A stretch of 9,094 nucleotides of DNA. It comes from Oscillospiraceae bacterium (lineage in GTDB: Bacteria; Bacillota; Clostridia; Oscillospirales; Ruminococcaceae). The stretch lies in assembly GCA_029098085.1 (NCBI GenBank), contig JAQXNQ010000136.1:1-9094 (forward strand). Direction: 5' to 3'. This document shows, in pieces, positions 1 to 6,069 of the stretch; position 1 is the first letter of the stretch, and each line of letters begins with the position of its first letter. The notes under the pieces were generated by a model that saw nothing but the letters and a program-made list of their open reading frames with translations, searched no databases and was not told where the DNA came from. Made by a program: the position numbers and the translations under genes.

Positions 1-1115
1 AAGGCCGTCCGGCGGCTGCCCCGGAACAGGAATCCCGGCTTCCCAACCTCATCGTCGTTATGTCCGAAACCTTCGCCGATTTCCGGACGCTGGATGACGA
101 TCCCCGGCTGGATCAGGTCTACGCACCTTTTGACCGGATCCTGGCTGAGGAAAACTGCTGGTCCGGAACGAATGTGGTGCCCACCTTTGGCGGCGGCACC
201 GTCAAAACCGAATTCGAACTGCTCTTCGGTCTGCCGGTCAAGTCTCTGAACGATGCCTTTATCCCCCATGAGCTGCTGGGAGAGGGCAGCGACGAGATTC
301 AGGCCACCTTTCCCAGTCTCTATCATGATCTGGGCTATTCCACCAGCTACATCCATCCCTATTCCGCCAACTTCTACGGCCGGGAGGATACATACGAGCG
401 GTACGGCTTTGACCGGCTGCTGTTCCTGGATGACCTGACCGTCCCGGTGAATACCTACCACAATGGCTATGTGGATGATGACACCGTCTACCGTCAGGCG
501 GAAACTATCCTGAAGGAAACGGAAGGACCCGATTTCATTCACATCACCTCCATGCAGAATCACATGCCCTACGACACAGCGGAGGACGGCACCGATGAAT
601 ATTCCTATTATCTGGAGGGCATCGAAAAGAGCTGCGCCGAGCTGGAGGAGTTTCTCAGCCGGCTGGAGAAGCTGGATGAACCGACGCTGGTGCTCTTCAC
701 CGGCGACCACTTCCCCTACTTCAATTCCCAGGACAACATCTACCAGCAAACCGGCATGGGCAGCAGCACCTGCAGCATCCTCTATGAACAGGCCTGCCTG
801 ATCTGGAGCAACCGAGAGCTGAACATCAACGCTCTGCCTGACGAAAAAATCTCCGCCTTTTATCTCCCCCATCTGCTCTATAAGGCCGCCGGACTTCCGG
901 ACAACGCCTTCACCGATGCCGTGCTGGGGGCCATGACAGAGACGCCGGTTTACTCCATCGCGGAGGAAATGGAGCAGAATGACCGGCTGCTGGATATGCT
1001 GACCTACGACCGGGTGCTGGGTAAGGGATACTCCAATGATGAAGCCACCATCCGCCGTCCGGATGTCAAAAAAGAAAGCACGCCGCAGAAAGCCGAAAGA
1101 GCAGAAAAGAAATAA
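1..1115 (+). CDS. LTA synthase family sulfatase (phosphoglycerol transferase), 3' part
   Basis: This is the extracellular catalytic domain of an LtaS/MdoB-type enzyme, a family that moves glycerol phosphate from phosphatidylglycerol onto a growing envelope polymer outside the membrane. The reading frame is open from the left edge; the ATG at 60 lies inside the conserved strand PNLIVVMSETFAD, so it is not the start. Counting from that Met, the expected active-site pieces are visible: metal-binding Glu3, nucleophile Thr47 in GGGTVKTEFE, Arg108 in NFYGRED (substrate phosphate pocket), His168 in SMQNHMPY, and Asp216-His217 in FTGDHFPYF. The membrane-spanning N-terminal half usual in the family must lie upstream of the window. 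The protein ends in a charged Lys/Glu-rich tail of about 20 residues. Family membership is clear; whether the product is true lipoteichoic acid or another polymer cannot be told. A strong terminator follows, so it is the last gene of its unit. Confidence 0.9.
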   Translation, partial: GRPAAAPEQESRLPNLIVVMSETFADFRTLDDDPRLDQVYAPFDRILAEENCWSGTNVVPTFGGGTVKTEFELLFGLPVKSLNDAFIPHELLGEGSDEIQATFPSLYHDLGYSTSYIHPYSANFYGREDTYERYGFDRLLFLDDLTVPVNTYHNGYVDDDTVYRQAETILKETEGPDFIHITSMQNHMPYDTAEDGTDEYSYYLEGIEKSCAELEEFLSRLEKLDEPTLVLFTGDHFPYFNSQDNIYQQTGMGSSTCSILYEQACLIWSNRELNINALPDEKISAFYLPHLLYKAAGLPDNAFTDAVLGAMTETPVYSIAEEMEQNDRLLDMLTYDRVLGKGYSNDEATIRRPDVKKESTPQKAERAEKK

Positions 1116-1166
1116 GGCCCATCCGGGCTGCGGCCCCTTCGGTGAACAGAATGATGTCACAACAAG

Positions 1167-1198
1167 GCACTGCCTCTCTTCGGAGGGGCAGTGCTTTT
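1167..1198 (+). terminator. Rho-independent terminator after the LTA synthase-like gene
   Basis: A 12-bp stem (GCACTGCCTCTC pairing with GAGGGGCAGTGC, one G-U pair) is closed by a TTCG tetraloop flanked by C and G, a very stable loop. It is followed by TTTT. It sits 51 bp after the stop codon and before the feo promoter, so it insulates the two units. Confidence 0.9.
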
Positions 1199-1240
1199 GT
1201 CATAAAATCTGCACATTTTTTCTTTTTGATTTTTTTGCGG

Positions 1241-1268
1241 TTTGATTGTTTTTTCCTTGACAAACAAA
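1241..1268. repeat. Imperfect inverted repeat overlapping the feo -35 box (possible operator)
   Basis: TTTGATTGT (1241-1249) and ACAAACAAA (1260-1268) match as an inverted repeat at 8 of 9 positions with a 10-nt spacer. The right arm covers most of the TTGACA -35 hexamer. The placement suits a repressor site for an iron-controlled operon, but the region is T-rich, so chance is a real alternative. It does not resemble the classical Fur box or the DtxR/IdeR consensus. Confidence 0.3.
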
Positions 1269-1285
1269 AGGACCCGCATTACAAT
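1257..1285 (+). promoter_or_regulatory. Sigma-A-type promoter of the feo operon
   Basis: The -35 TTGACA (1257-1262) is a perfect consensus match. It is followed by a 17-bp spacer and the -10 TACAAT (1280-1285), one mismatch from consensus. Transcription should start near 1291-1293, leaving a leader of about 57 nt before feoA. The DNA just upstream (1216-1254) carries several runs of T that could act as an UP-like element. Confidence 0.85.
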
Positions 1286-1294
1286 AGAAACAGA

Positions 1295-1329
1295 CAGTAA
1301 GCCCCGGCTAACACCCGTCCGGGCTGCTG
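1295..1329 (+). promoter_or_regulatory. Leader hairpin before the feoA ribosome binding site
   Basis: AGCCC (1300-1304) pairs with GGGCT (1321-1325) and GG (1306-1307) with CC (1319-1320), leaving C1305 bulged; CAG (1295-1297) can pair with CTG (1327-1329) below a small internal loop. The hairpin ends two bases before the Shine-Dalgarno tract. It has no U-run, so it is not a terminator. It may affect transcript stability or ribosome access. I recognise no known riboswitch here. Confidence 0.35.
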
Positions 1330-1348
1330 AGGAAAGGAAGGAATTGCT

Positions 1349-1645
1349 GTGCCGAATACAAAGCCTGCTGACATTTTCGGAGGCGCTCCCGCTCCGGAAC
1401 AGACAGAGCAGATCACCCTGGATCAGGTGAAGCCCGGCTATGGAGGCGTCATCACAGCCGTAGGCGGTCAGGGCGCCCTGCGCCGTCGGCTGCTGGACAT
1501 GGGCCTGACGCCCAAAACCTCCGTCATGGTTCGTAAGGTAGCCCCCATGGGGGATCCCATTGAAATTTTTCTGAGAAGCTATGTGCTGACCATCCGCAAG
1601 GAGGAGGCCGCCAAGATCGTGCTTCAGAAGATTGTCAAAGCATAA
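1349..1645 (+). CDS. feoA: FeoA, ferrous iron transport accessory protein
   Basis: FeoA is a small cytoplasmic SH3-fold protein thought to act with FeoB in Fe(II) uptake. The FeoA domain spans about residues 22-95 of 98. The family pattern is clear in LDQVKPGYGGVI, in the helix RRRLLDMGLTPKT (45-57) and in APMGDPIEI (65-73). A Pro-rich, poorly conserved stretch of about 21 residues precedes the domain. The start is GTG at 1349, supported by the strong ribosome binding site GGAAAGGAAGG (1331-1341) seven bases upstream; no ATG gives a comparable fit. It is the first gene of the operon, 14 bp before feoB, downstream of a near-consensus promoter. Because feoA and feoB are separate here, this is not a FeoA-FeoB fusion. 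Confidence 0.95.
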   Translation: MPNTKPADIFGGAPAPEQTEQITLDQVKPGYGGVITAVGGQGALRRRLLDMGLTPKTSVMVRKVAPMGDPIEIFLRSYVLTIRKEEAAKIVLQKIVKA

Positions 1646-1659
1646 GGGAGGAAGACGGT

Positions 1660-3672
1660 ATGCGCTATCTGCTGGCACTGGCCGGAAACCAGAATTCCGG
1701 AAAGACCACCCTGTTCAACCGCCTCACCGGCAGCAATCAGCACGTTGGCAATTTTCCCGGCGTTACGGTTGAAAAAAAGGAAGGCCCCATCAAAAACCAC
1801 AAGGATGCCGTTCTGGTAGACCTGCCCGGCATCTACTCCCTTTCACCCTATACCTCGGAGGAGGTGGTCACCCGGGACTTTATCCTGCAGGAGAATCCAA
1901 GGGTCATCATCAACATCGTGGATGCCACCAACATCGAACGGAACCTGTACCTGACCCTGCAGCTGATGGAGCTGCAGATTCCCATGGTCATCGCCCTGAA
2001 CATGATGGACGAGGTGCGGGCCAGCGGCAACTCCATCAACGTGGCCAGGCTGTCGGAGCACCTTGGTATTCCCATCGTCCCCATCTCCGCCGCAAAAAAC
2101 GAAGGCATCACCGAGCTGATCAACGTGGTCATCAGCCAGGCCGAGTCCCCCAAAGCCCTGCCCCGGCTGGACTTCTGCACCGGCGAGGTACATAAAGCCA
2201 TCCATTCCATCGCTCACATCATCGAGGATCAGGCCCGCTCCGCCGGATATCCCCTGCGGTTCGCCGCCACCAAGGTGGTGGAAGGAGACGAGCCCACCAT
2301 GGAGTCCCTCCGCCTGACCGAGAATCAGCTGGACATCATCGGCCATGTGACCGATGAAATGGAAGAAAAGCTGGGCACCGACCGGGAGGCCGCCCTGGCG
2401 GACATGCGCTACTCCTACATCGAGCGCATCTGCGCCGACTGCGTCAAAAAGCACCGGGAAACCAACGAGCAGGTTCGGTCGGAGAAGATCGACCGGGTGC
2501 TGACCCACCGGATTTTCGCCATCCCCATCTTTTTCGGCATCATGCTGCTGATCTTCTGGCTGACCTTTGACGTCATCGGCGGACGGCTGCAGGGGCTGCT
2601 GGAATCGGGCATCGATTTCGTCACCGGCCTTCTGGGCGGCTGGCTGGCAGAGGTGGGGGTCAGCGGCTGGATGACCTCCCTGCTGATCAACGGCGTCTGC
2701 GCCGGTGTGGGCAGCGTACTGTCCTTCCTGCCCATCATCGTGCTGCTGTTCTTCTTCCTGTCCCTGCTGGAGGACAGCGGCTATATGGCGCGGGTGGCCT
2801 TCGTCATGGACAAGCTGCTGCGCAAGCTGGGCCTGTCCGGACGCTCTTTCGTGCCCATGCTCATCGGCTTTGGCTGCAGCGTCCCGGCCATCATGTCCAC
2901 CCGTACCCTTTCCAGCAACCGGGACCGGAAGATGACCATCGTCCTGACCCCCTTCATGTCCTGCAGCGCAAAGCTGCCCATCTACGGCATGATCACGGCG
3001 GCCTTCTTCCCCCGCCACGGCGCGCTGGTGATGATCTCCCTGTATATTCTGGGCATTGTCACCGCCATTCTGTCGGCGCTGCTGCTCAAGGGCACCGTCT
3101 TTAAGGGGAATCCCGTTCCCTTTGTCATGGAGCTGCCCGCCTACCGGATTCCCTCCGCCAAAAGCGTGCTGCTGCATATGTGGGAAAAGGCCAAGGACTT
3201 CCTGAAGCGAGCCTTCACCATCATCTTCCTGGCGTCCATCGTCATCTGGTTCCTGCAGAGCTTTGACTGGCGCTTCAATCTGGTCAGTGACTCCGGCACC
3301 AGCATCCTGGCCTCGCTGGGCTCCGTCATCGCCCCGATCTTCGCGCCGCTGGGCTTCTCCGACTGGAGAGCCTCCACCGCCCTGATCACCGGCATCACCG
3401 CCAAGGAAACCGTGGTCAGTACCCTAACCGTTCTCACCGGCGCCGCCGGGGAAGCACAGCTCTCGATGGCTCTGAACACCATCTTCACTCCCCTGAGCGC
3501 CATTTCCTTCCTGGTCTTCACCATCCTCTATATGCCCTGCGTGGCTGCCTTCGCCGCCACCAGACGGGAGATGGAATCCACCAGAGACGCCATTTTCACC
3601 GCCCTGTTCCAGACCGGCGCCGCCTATGTGGTGGCTCTGCTGGTCTACCAGATCGGCCGGCTCTTCATCTGA
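1660..3672 (+). CDS. feoB: FeoB, ferrous iron transporter with N-terminal GTPase domain
   Basis: FeoB is the inner-membrane Fe(II) permease. The N-terminal G domain shows all five motifs: G1 GNQNSGKT (9-16), G2 Thr36 in PGVTVE, G3 DLPG (54-57), G4 NMMD (114-117) and G5 SAAK (143-146). A helical GDI-like spacer of about residues 170-280 follows. The membrane part starts near residue 284 and holds the two Gate-type signatures GFGCSVPAI (403-411, Cys406) and SCSAKLP (434-440, Cys435), plus Cys627 in YMPCVAAF. At 670 residues it is shorter than the E. coli protein of about 770 but normal for Firmicutes. The ATG at 1660 has GGGAGG about eight bases upstream. It lies between feoA and a Cys-rich partner gene with short gaps, consistent with one transcript. 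No key residue appears to be missing. Confidence 0.97.
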   Translation: MRYLLALAGNQNSGKTTLFNRLTGSNQHVGNFPGVTVEKKEGPIKNHKDAVLVDLPGIYSLSPYTSEEVVTRDFILQENPRVIINIVDATNIERNLYLTLQLMELQIPMVIALNMMDEVRASGNSINVARLSEHLGIPIVPISAAKNEGITELINVVISQAESPKALPRLDFCTGEVHKAIHSIAHIIEDQARSAGYPLRFAATKVVEGDEPTMESLRLTENQLDIIGHVTDEMEEKLGTDREAALADMRYSYIERICADCVKKHRETNEQVRSEKIDRVLTHRIFAIPIFFGIMLLIFWLTFDVIGGRLQGLLESGIDFVTGLLGGWLAEVGVSGWMTSLLINGVCAGVGSVLSFLPIIVLLFFFLSLLEDSGYMARVAFVMDKLLRKLGLSGRSFVPMLIGFGCSVPAIMSTRTLSSNRDRKMTIVLTPFMSCSAKLPIYGMITAAFFPRHGALVMISLYILGIVTAILSALLLKGTVFKGNPVPFVMELPAYRIPSAKSVLLHMWEKAKDFLKRAFTIIFLASIVIWFLQSFDWRFNLVSDSGTSILASLGSVIAPIFAPLGFSDWRASTALITGITAKETVVSTLTVLTGAAGEAQLSMALNTIFTPLSAISFLVFTILYMPCVAAFAATRREMESTRDAIFTALFQTGAAYVVALLVYQIGRLFI

Positions 3673-3684
3673 AAGGGGTAAGCT

Positions 3685-3855
3685 ATGCCGACTTTTTCCC
3701 CTGCCGATTGGGTGATCCTCGCCCTGCTGGCCGTCTGCATCGTTCTGGCCATCCGCTCTGTCCTGCGGCAGAGAAAAAAGGGCGGCTGTCCGGGGTGCAG
3801 CGGATGCGGCAGCTGCACCAGGAAAGACTGCTGCTCCCGAAAATCAAAGTCCTGA
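3685..3855 (+). CDS. FeoB-associated Cys-rich small membrane protein
   Basis: This 56-residue protein begins with ATG at 3685, 12 bp after the feoB stop, with the ribosome binding site AAAGGGG (3672-3678). One membrane helix covers about residues 8-27 (WVILALLAVCIVLAIRSVL). It is followed by a basic RQRKK stretch, as expected for the cytoplasmic side, and a short tail with six cysteines in the order CxxCxxCxxCxxxxCC (residues 35-50). This layout (one helix, basic hinge, Cys cluster, position right after feoB) fits the family named FeoB-associated Cys-rich membrane protein, sometimes compared with FeoC. Its role is unproven; binding iron or an Fe-S cluster at the cytoplasmic mouth of FeoB is inference. 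It closes the feo operon and is followed by a terminator 9 bp later. Confidence 0.88.
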   Translation: MPTFSPADWVILALLAVCIVLAIRSVLRQRKKGGCPGCSGCGSCTRKDCCSRKSKS

Positions 3856-3864
3856 AACCTCCTG

Positions 3865-3903
3865 AAACAGACAGACCGCCCCGGCTCTGTCTGTTTTCTT
3901 TTG
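3865..3903 (+). terminator. Rho-independent terminator of the feo operon
   Basis: AAACAGACAGA (3865-3875) pairs perfectly over 11 bp with TCTGTCTGTTT (3886-3896). The loop is GC-rich and can add inner CCG/CGG pairs. A T-rich run (TTTTCTTTT) overlaps and follows the right arm. It starts 9 bp after the small Cys-rich gene. Confidence 0.9.
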
Positions 3904-3920
3904 CGAAAAACGCCGCATTT

Positions 3921-3949
3921 TTGACTTTCCTGTCTGATTATGGTATACT
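3921..3949 (+). promoter_or_regulatory. Sigma-A-type promoter of the MATE-HAD unit
   Basis: The -35 TTGACT (3921-3926) has one mismatch. The spacer is 17 bp and the -10 is TATACT (3944-3949), with TGG just before it giving an extended -10. Transcription should start near 3955-3957, about 27 nt before the preferred start codon of the MATE gene. Confidence 0.85.
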
Positions 3950-3982
3950 GACATTGAATTTGCTTTTGAGGGGATGCTGTCC

Positions 3983-5389
3983 ATGCCGGCTCTGCTGCGA
4001 CAATATTTCAGCTGTGAAGGAATCATGAAAAGGACCGCACTCTGCGGGGAACTGCCCTCTGACCGGCAGGTGTACGGCACGACCTTCCGAATCGCCTGGC
4101 CATCCATTGTGGAGTCGGTGCTGGTGGCGCTCATTTCCGCCGTGGACACCATGATGGTGGGTTCCATCGGTCCGGAGGCCATCTCGGCCGTGGGCATCAC
4201 GGCCCAGCCCCGGATGATTCTGGTGGCGGTGATCCTGTCGCTAAACGTGGGCGTCACCGCCGTGGTGGCCCGCCGCCGGGGCCAGAACGATCCGGACGGC
4301 GCAAGCCGCTGCCTGAAGCAATGCCTGCTGCTGAGCGCTGCGGCTTCCCTGCTGCTGTGCTGTCTGGGTATGATCTTTGCCCGGCCGCTGATGTCCTTCG
4401 CCGGCGCCCAGCCGGAGATTCTGGACGACGCCACCGGCTATTTCCGGATCATCGTCTTCGGCACCTTTTTCAGCAACATCGGCCTGACCATCAATGCGGC
4501 CCAGCGGGGCGCGGGCAACACCCGCATCTCGATGACCACCAACCTGACGGCCAACGTGGTCAACGTGATCTTCAACTTTCTGCTGATCAACGGCATCGGC
4601 TTCTTCCCCCGGATGGGCGTTTACGGCGCAGGCGTGGCCACCGCCATCGGCAACATCACCGCCATGCTGATGGCCGTGCGCTCGGTCTGGAAGCGAAGCA
4701 GCTTCCTGAACCTGTCCGGCCATCATCCCTGGCAGCCGGACAGGGAGACCCTGTCCTCGGTGATCCAGGTCAGCGGCAGCGCGCTGGTGGAGCAGGTTTT
4801 CATGCGGATCGGCTTTTTCACCTATGCCAAAACGGTGGCCTCCCTGGGCACCATCCCCTTCGCTGCCCATCAGATCTGTATGAACCTGATCAACTTCTCC
4901 TTTGCGGTGGGCGACGGCTTCAGCATCGCCTCCTCCTCCCTGGTGGGACAGAATCTGGGCGCCAAACGGCCGGATCTGGCCCAGCTCTATGTCCGGGTCA
5001 TCCAGCGGATCGCCGCCTTTTTCGCCGCCGCCATCTTCCTGCTGTTCCTGCTGGCCCGGACGCCGCTGCTGCAGCTGTATACCGATGACCCGCAGGTTAT
5101 CTCCATCGGCAGGGAGATCATGATCATTCTGGCGCTCTCAGTGCCCGTCCAGATCATACAGGTGATTATCACCGGCTGTCTGCGGGGCGCCGGAGACTCC
5201 AAATATGTGGCCTGCACCTCCTTCATCAGCATTGCGGTGATCCGTCCCGTTCTCAGCTGGGTGCTCTGCTATCCGGTAGGCTGGGGCGTCATCGGCGCCT
5301 GGATCGGCCTGATTACCGACCAGGCCCTGCGGCTGCTGCTGAACTGGGCACGTTTTTCCGCCGGAAAATGGACCAAAATCAAGCTGTAA
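3983..5389 (+). CDS. MATE family efflux transporter
   Basis: This is an integral membrane antiporter of the multidrug and toxin extrusion family, which exports cationic drugs or metabolites using an Na+ or H+ gradient. From the 3983 start it has 468 residues, a usual length for 12 helices. The two pseudo-symmetric halves are visible: RGAGNT (about 175-180) and RGAGDSK (about 401-407) occupy matching places. Typical stretches include AVDTMMVGSIG in the first helix pair and AAHQICMNL followed by SLVGQNLGAKRP in the second half. The start is uncertain: ATG 3974 touches the GAGGGG ribosome binding site, ATG 3983 has that site nine bases upstream and is preferred, and ATG 4025 has a close AAGGA. 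It is promoter-proximal and probably co-transcribed with the HAD gene. The substrate cannot be predicted from sequence alone. Confidence 0.93.
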   Translation: MPALLRQYFSCEGIMKRTALCGELPSDRQVYGTTFRIAWPSIVESVLVALISAVDTMMVGSIGPEAISAVGITAQPRMILVAVILSLNVGVTAVVARRRGQNDPDGASRCLKQCLLLSAAASLLLCCLGMIFARPLMSFAGAQPEILDDATGYFRIIVFGTFFSNIGLTINAAQRGAGNTRISMTTNLTANVVNVIFNFLLINGIGFFPRMGVYGAGVATAIGNITAMLMAVRSVWKRSSFLNLSGHHPWQPDRETLSSVIQVSGSALVEQVFMRIGFFTYAKTVASLGTIPFAAHQICMNLINFSFAVGDGFSIASSSLVGQNLGAKRPDLAQLYVRVIQRIAAFFAAAIFLLFLLARTPLLQLYTDDPQVISIGREIMIILALSVPVQIIQVIITGCLRGAGDSKYVACTSFISIAVIRPVLSWVLCYPVGWGVIGAWIGLITDQALRLLLNWARFSAGKWTKIKL

Positions 5390-5407
5390 CGTGAAAGGGG
5401 CTTTGTC

Positions 5408-6025
5408 ATGCTGAAGCACTATCTCTGGGATTTTGACGGAACTCTGTTCGACTCCTATCCCGCCCTGACCGAGGCCTTCCGCCGGGCGCTGGCTGAATAC
5501 GGCGTCACCGCCTCCACCGACGAAATCTTCCGGGAGATGATCATCTCCATCCCCTACGCCTGGTCGATGTATCAGAGCCGTTATGATCTGCCGGACAGCT
5601 TCATGCCCCGCTTCCGGGAGCTGCAAAAGCAGCTGGAGCCCGGCATGCTGGTTCCCATGCCCGGGGCCATGGAAATCTGTGAAAAAATCGTCCAAAAGGG
5701 CGGCAAAAACTACCTCTACACCCACCGGGACGGCATGGCCGTTACCTTCATGAAAAGCTGCGGTATGGACAGGCTTTTCACCGGCTTTGTCACCAGTGAA
5801 GATCAGTTTCCTCCAAAACCTGCCCCTGACGCGGTGTTGCACATTCTCAAAACCTACGGCATCGATCCAAAAGAGGCCGTCATGATCGGCGACCGTCCCA
5901 TCGATGTACAGGCAGGCAAAAATGCCGGCATTTACGGCTGCTTCTTCGACTCGGGCCATACCGGCACCGACGGCGGCGCCGACTGGATCATTGAGTCGCT
6001 GGAGGAGCTGGAAACCCTCGGCTGA
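5408..6025 (+). CDS. HAD-superfamily hydrolase (subfamily IA phosphatase-like)
   Basis: This 205-residue cytoplasmic enzyme has all four HAD motifs: I DFDGT with nucleophile Asp8 and acid/base Asp10, II Thr105 in YLYTHRD, III Lys137 in PPKPAPD, and IV GDRPID with Asp162 and Asp166 for Mg2+. Residues of roughly 16-80 form a helical cap between motifs I and II, as in phosphoglycolate phosphatase and beta-phosphoglucomutase relatives. The fold implies phosphate monoester hydrolysis (or phosphosugar mutation); the substrate is unknown. The ATG at 5408 follows AAAGGGG (5394-5400) at seven bases. The gene sits 18 bp after the MATE gene and is probably on the same transcript, though a functional link between them is not evident. 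It ends at a strong terminator. Confidence 0.9.
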   Translation: MLKHYLWDFDGTLFDSYPALTEAFRRALAEYGVTASTDEIFREMIISIPYAWSMYQSRYDLPDSFMPRFRELQKQLEPGMLVPMPGAMEICEKIVQKGGKNYLYTHRDGMAVTFMKSCGMDRLFTGFVTSEDQFPPKPAPDAVLHILKTYGIDPKEAVMIGDRPIDVQAGKNAGIYGCFFDSGHTGTDGGADWIIESLEELETLG

Positions 6026-6033
6026 ACTGACAG

Positions 6034-6066
6034 AAAGCGCATCCGCCCGAAAACGGATGCGCTTTT
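6034..6066. terminator. Terminator shared by convergent HAD and spoIVA genes
   Basis: AAAGCGCATCCG (6034-6045) and CGGATGCGCTTT (6054-6065) form a perfect 12-bp stem with an 8-nt loop. On the + strand it is followed by TTTT then GCTTT; on the - strand the tail is a weaker TTTCTG. It lies between the HAD stop (6025) and the spoIVA stop (6070), so it can end both transcripts, more strongly the + one. Confidence 0.88.
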
Positions 6067-6069
6067 GCT

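Noticed and set aside
1116..1140. GCCC-ATCC-GGGC hairpin just after the LTA synthase-like stop
   Set aside because: A 4-bp stem with no U-run; the strong terminator at 1167-1198 accounts for termination.
1286..1348. Possible riboswitch in the feoA leader
   Set aside because: The leader is only about 57 nt with one simple hairpin, and I see no known aptamer pattern or expression-platform terminator.
1157..1678. 173-residue - strand open frame over the feo promoter and feoA
   Set aside because: It would run through the terminator, promoter and feoA, and its sequence has no family resemblance.
1843..3177. 444-residue open frame on the - strand inside feoB
   Set aside because: It is antisense to a fully motif-supported FeoB. 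Its protein is rich in His, Gly, Gln and Asp, typical of the complement of a GC-rich coding frame, with no recognisable domain.
3851..3870. Short tandem repeat TCCTGAAACC/TCCTGAAACA before the feo terminator
   Set aside because: There are only two 10-nt copies, one overlapping the terminator stem; too short to be more than chance or local slippage.
3708..4028. 106-residue + strand open frame after feoB
   Set aside because: It is a different frame over the Cys-rich small gene, the terminator and the MATE promoter; the 3685-3855 frame explains the region far better.
5138..5959. 273-residue open frame on the - strand across the MATE end and the HAD gene
   Set aside because: It overlaps two clearly coding genes, including all HAD motifs, and shows the same antisense composition bias.
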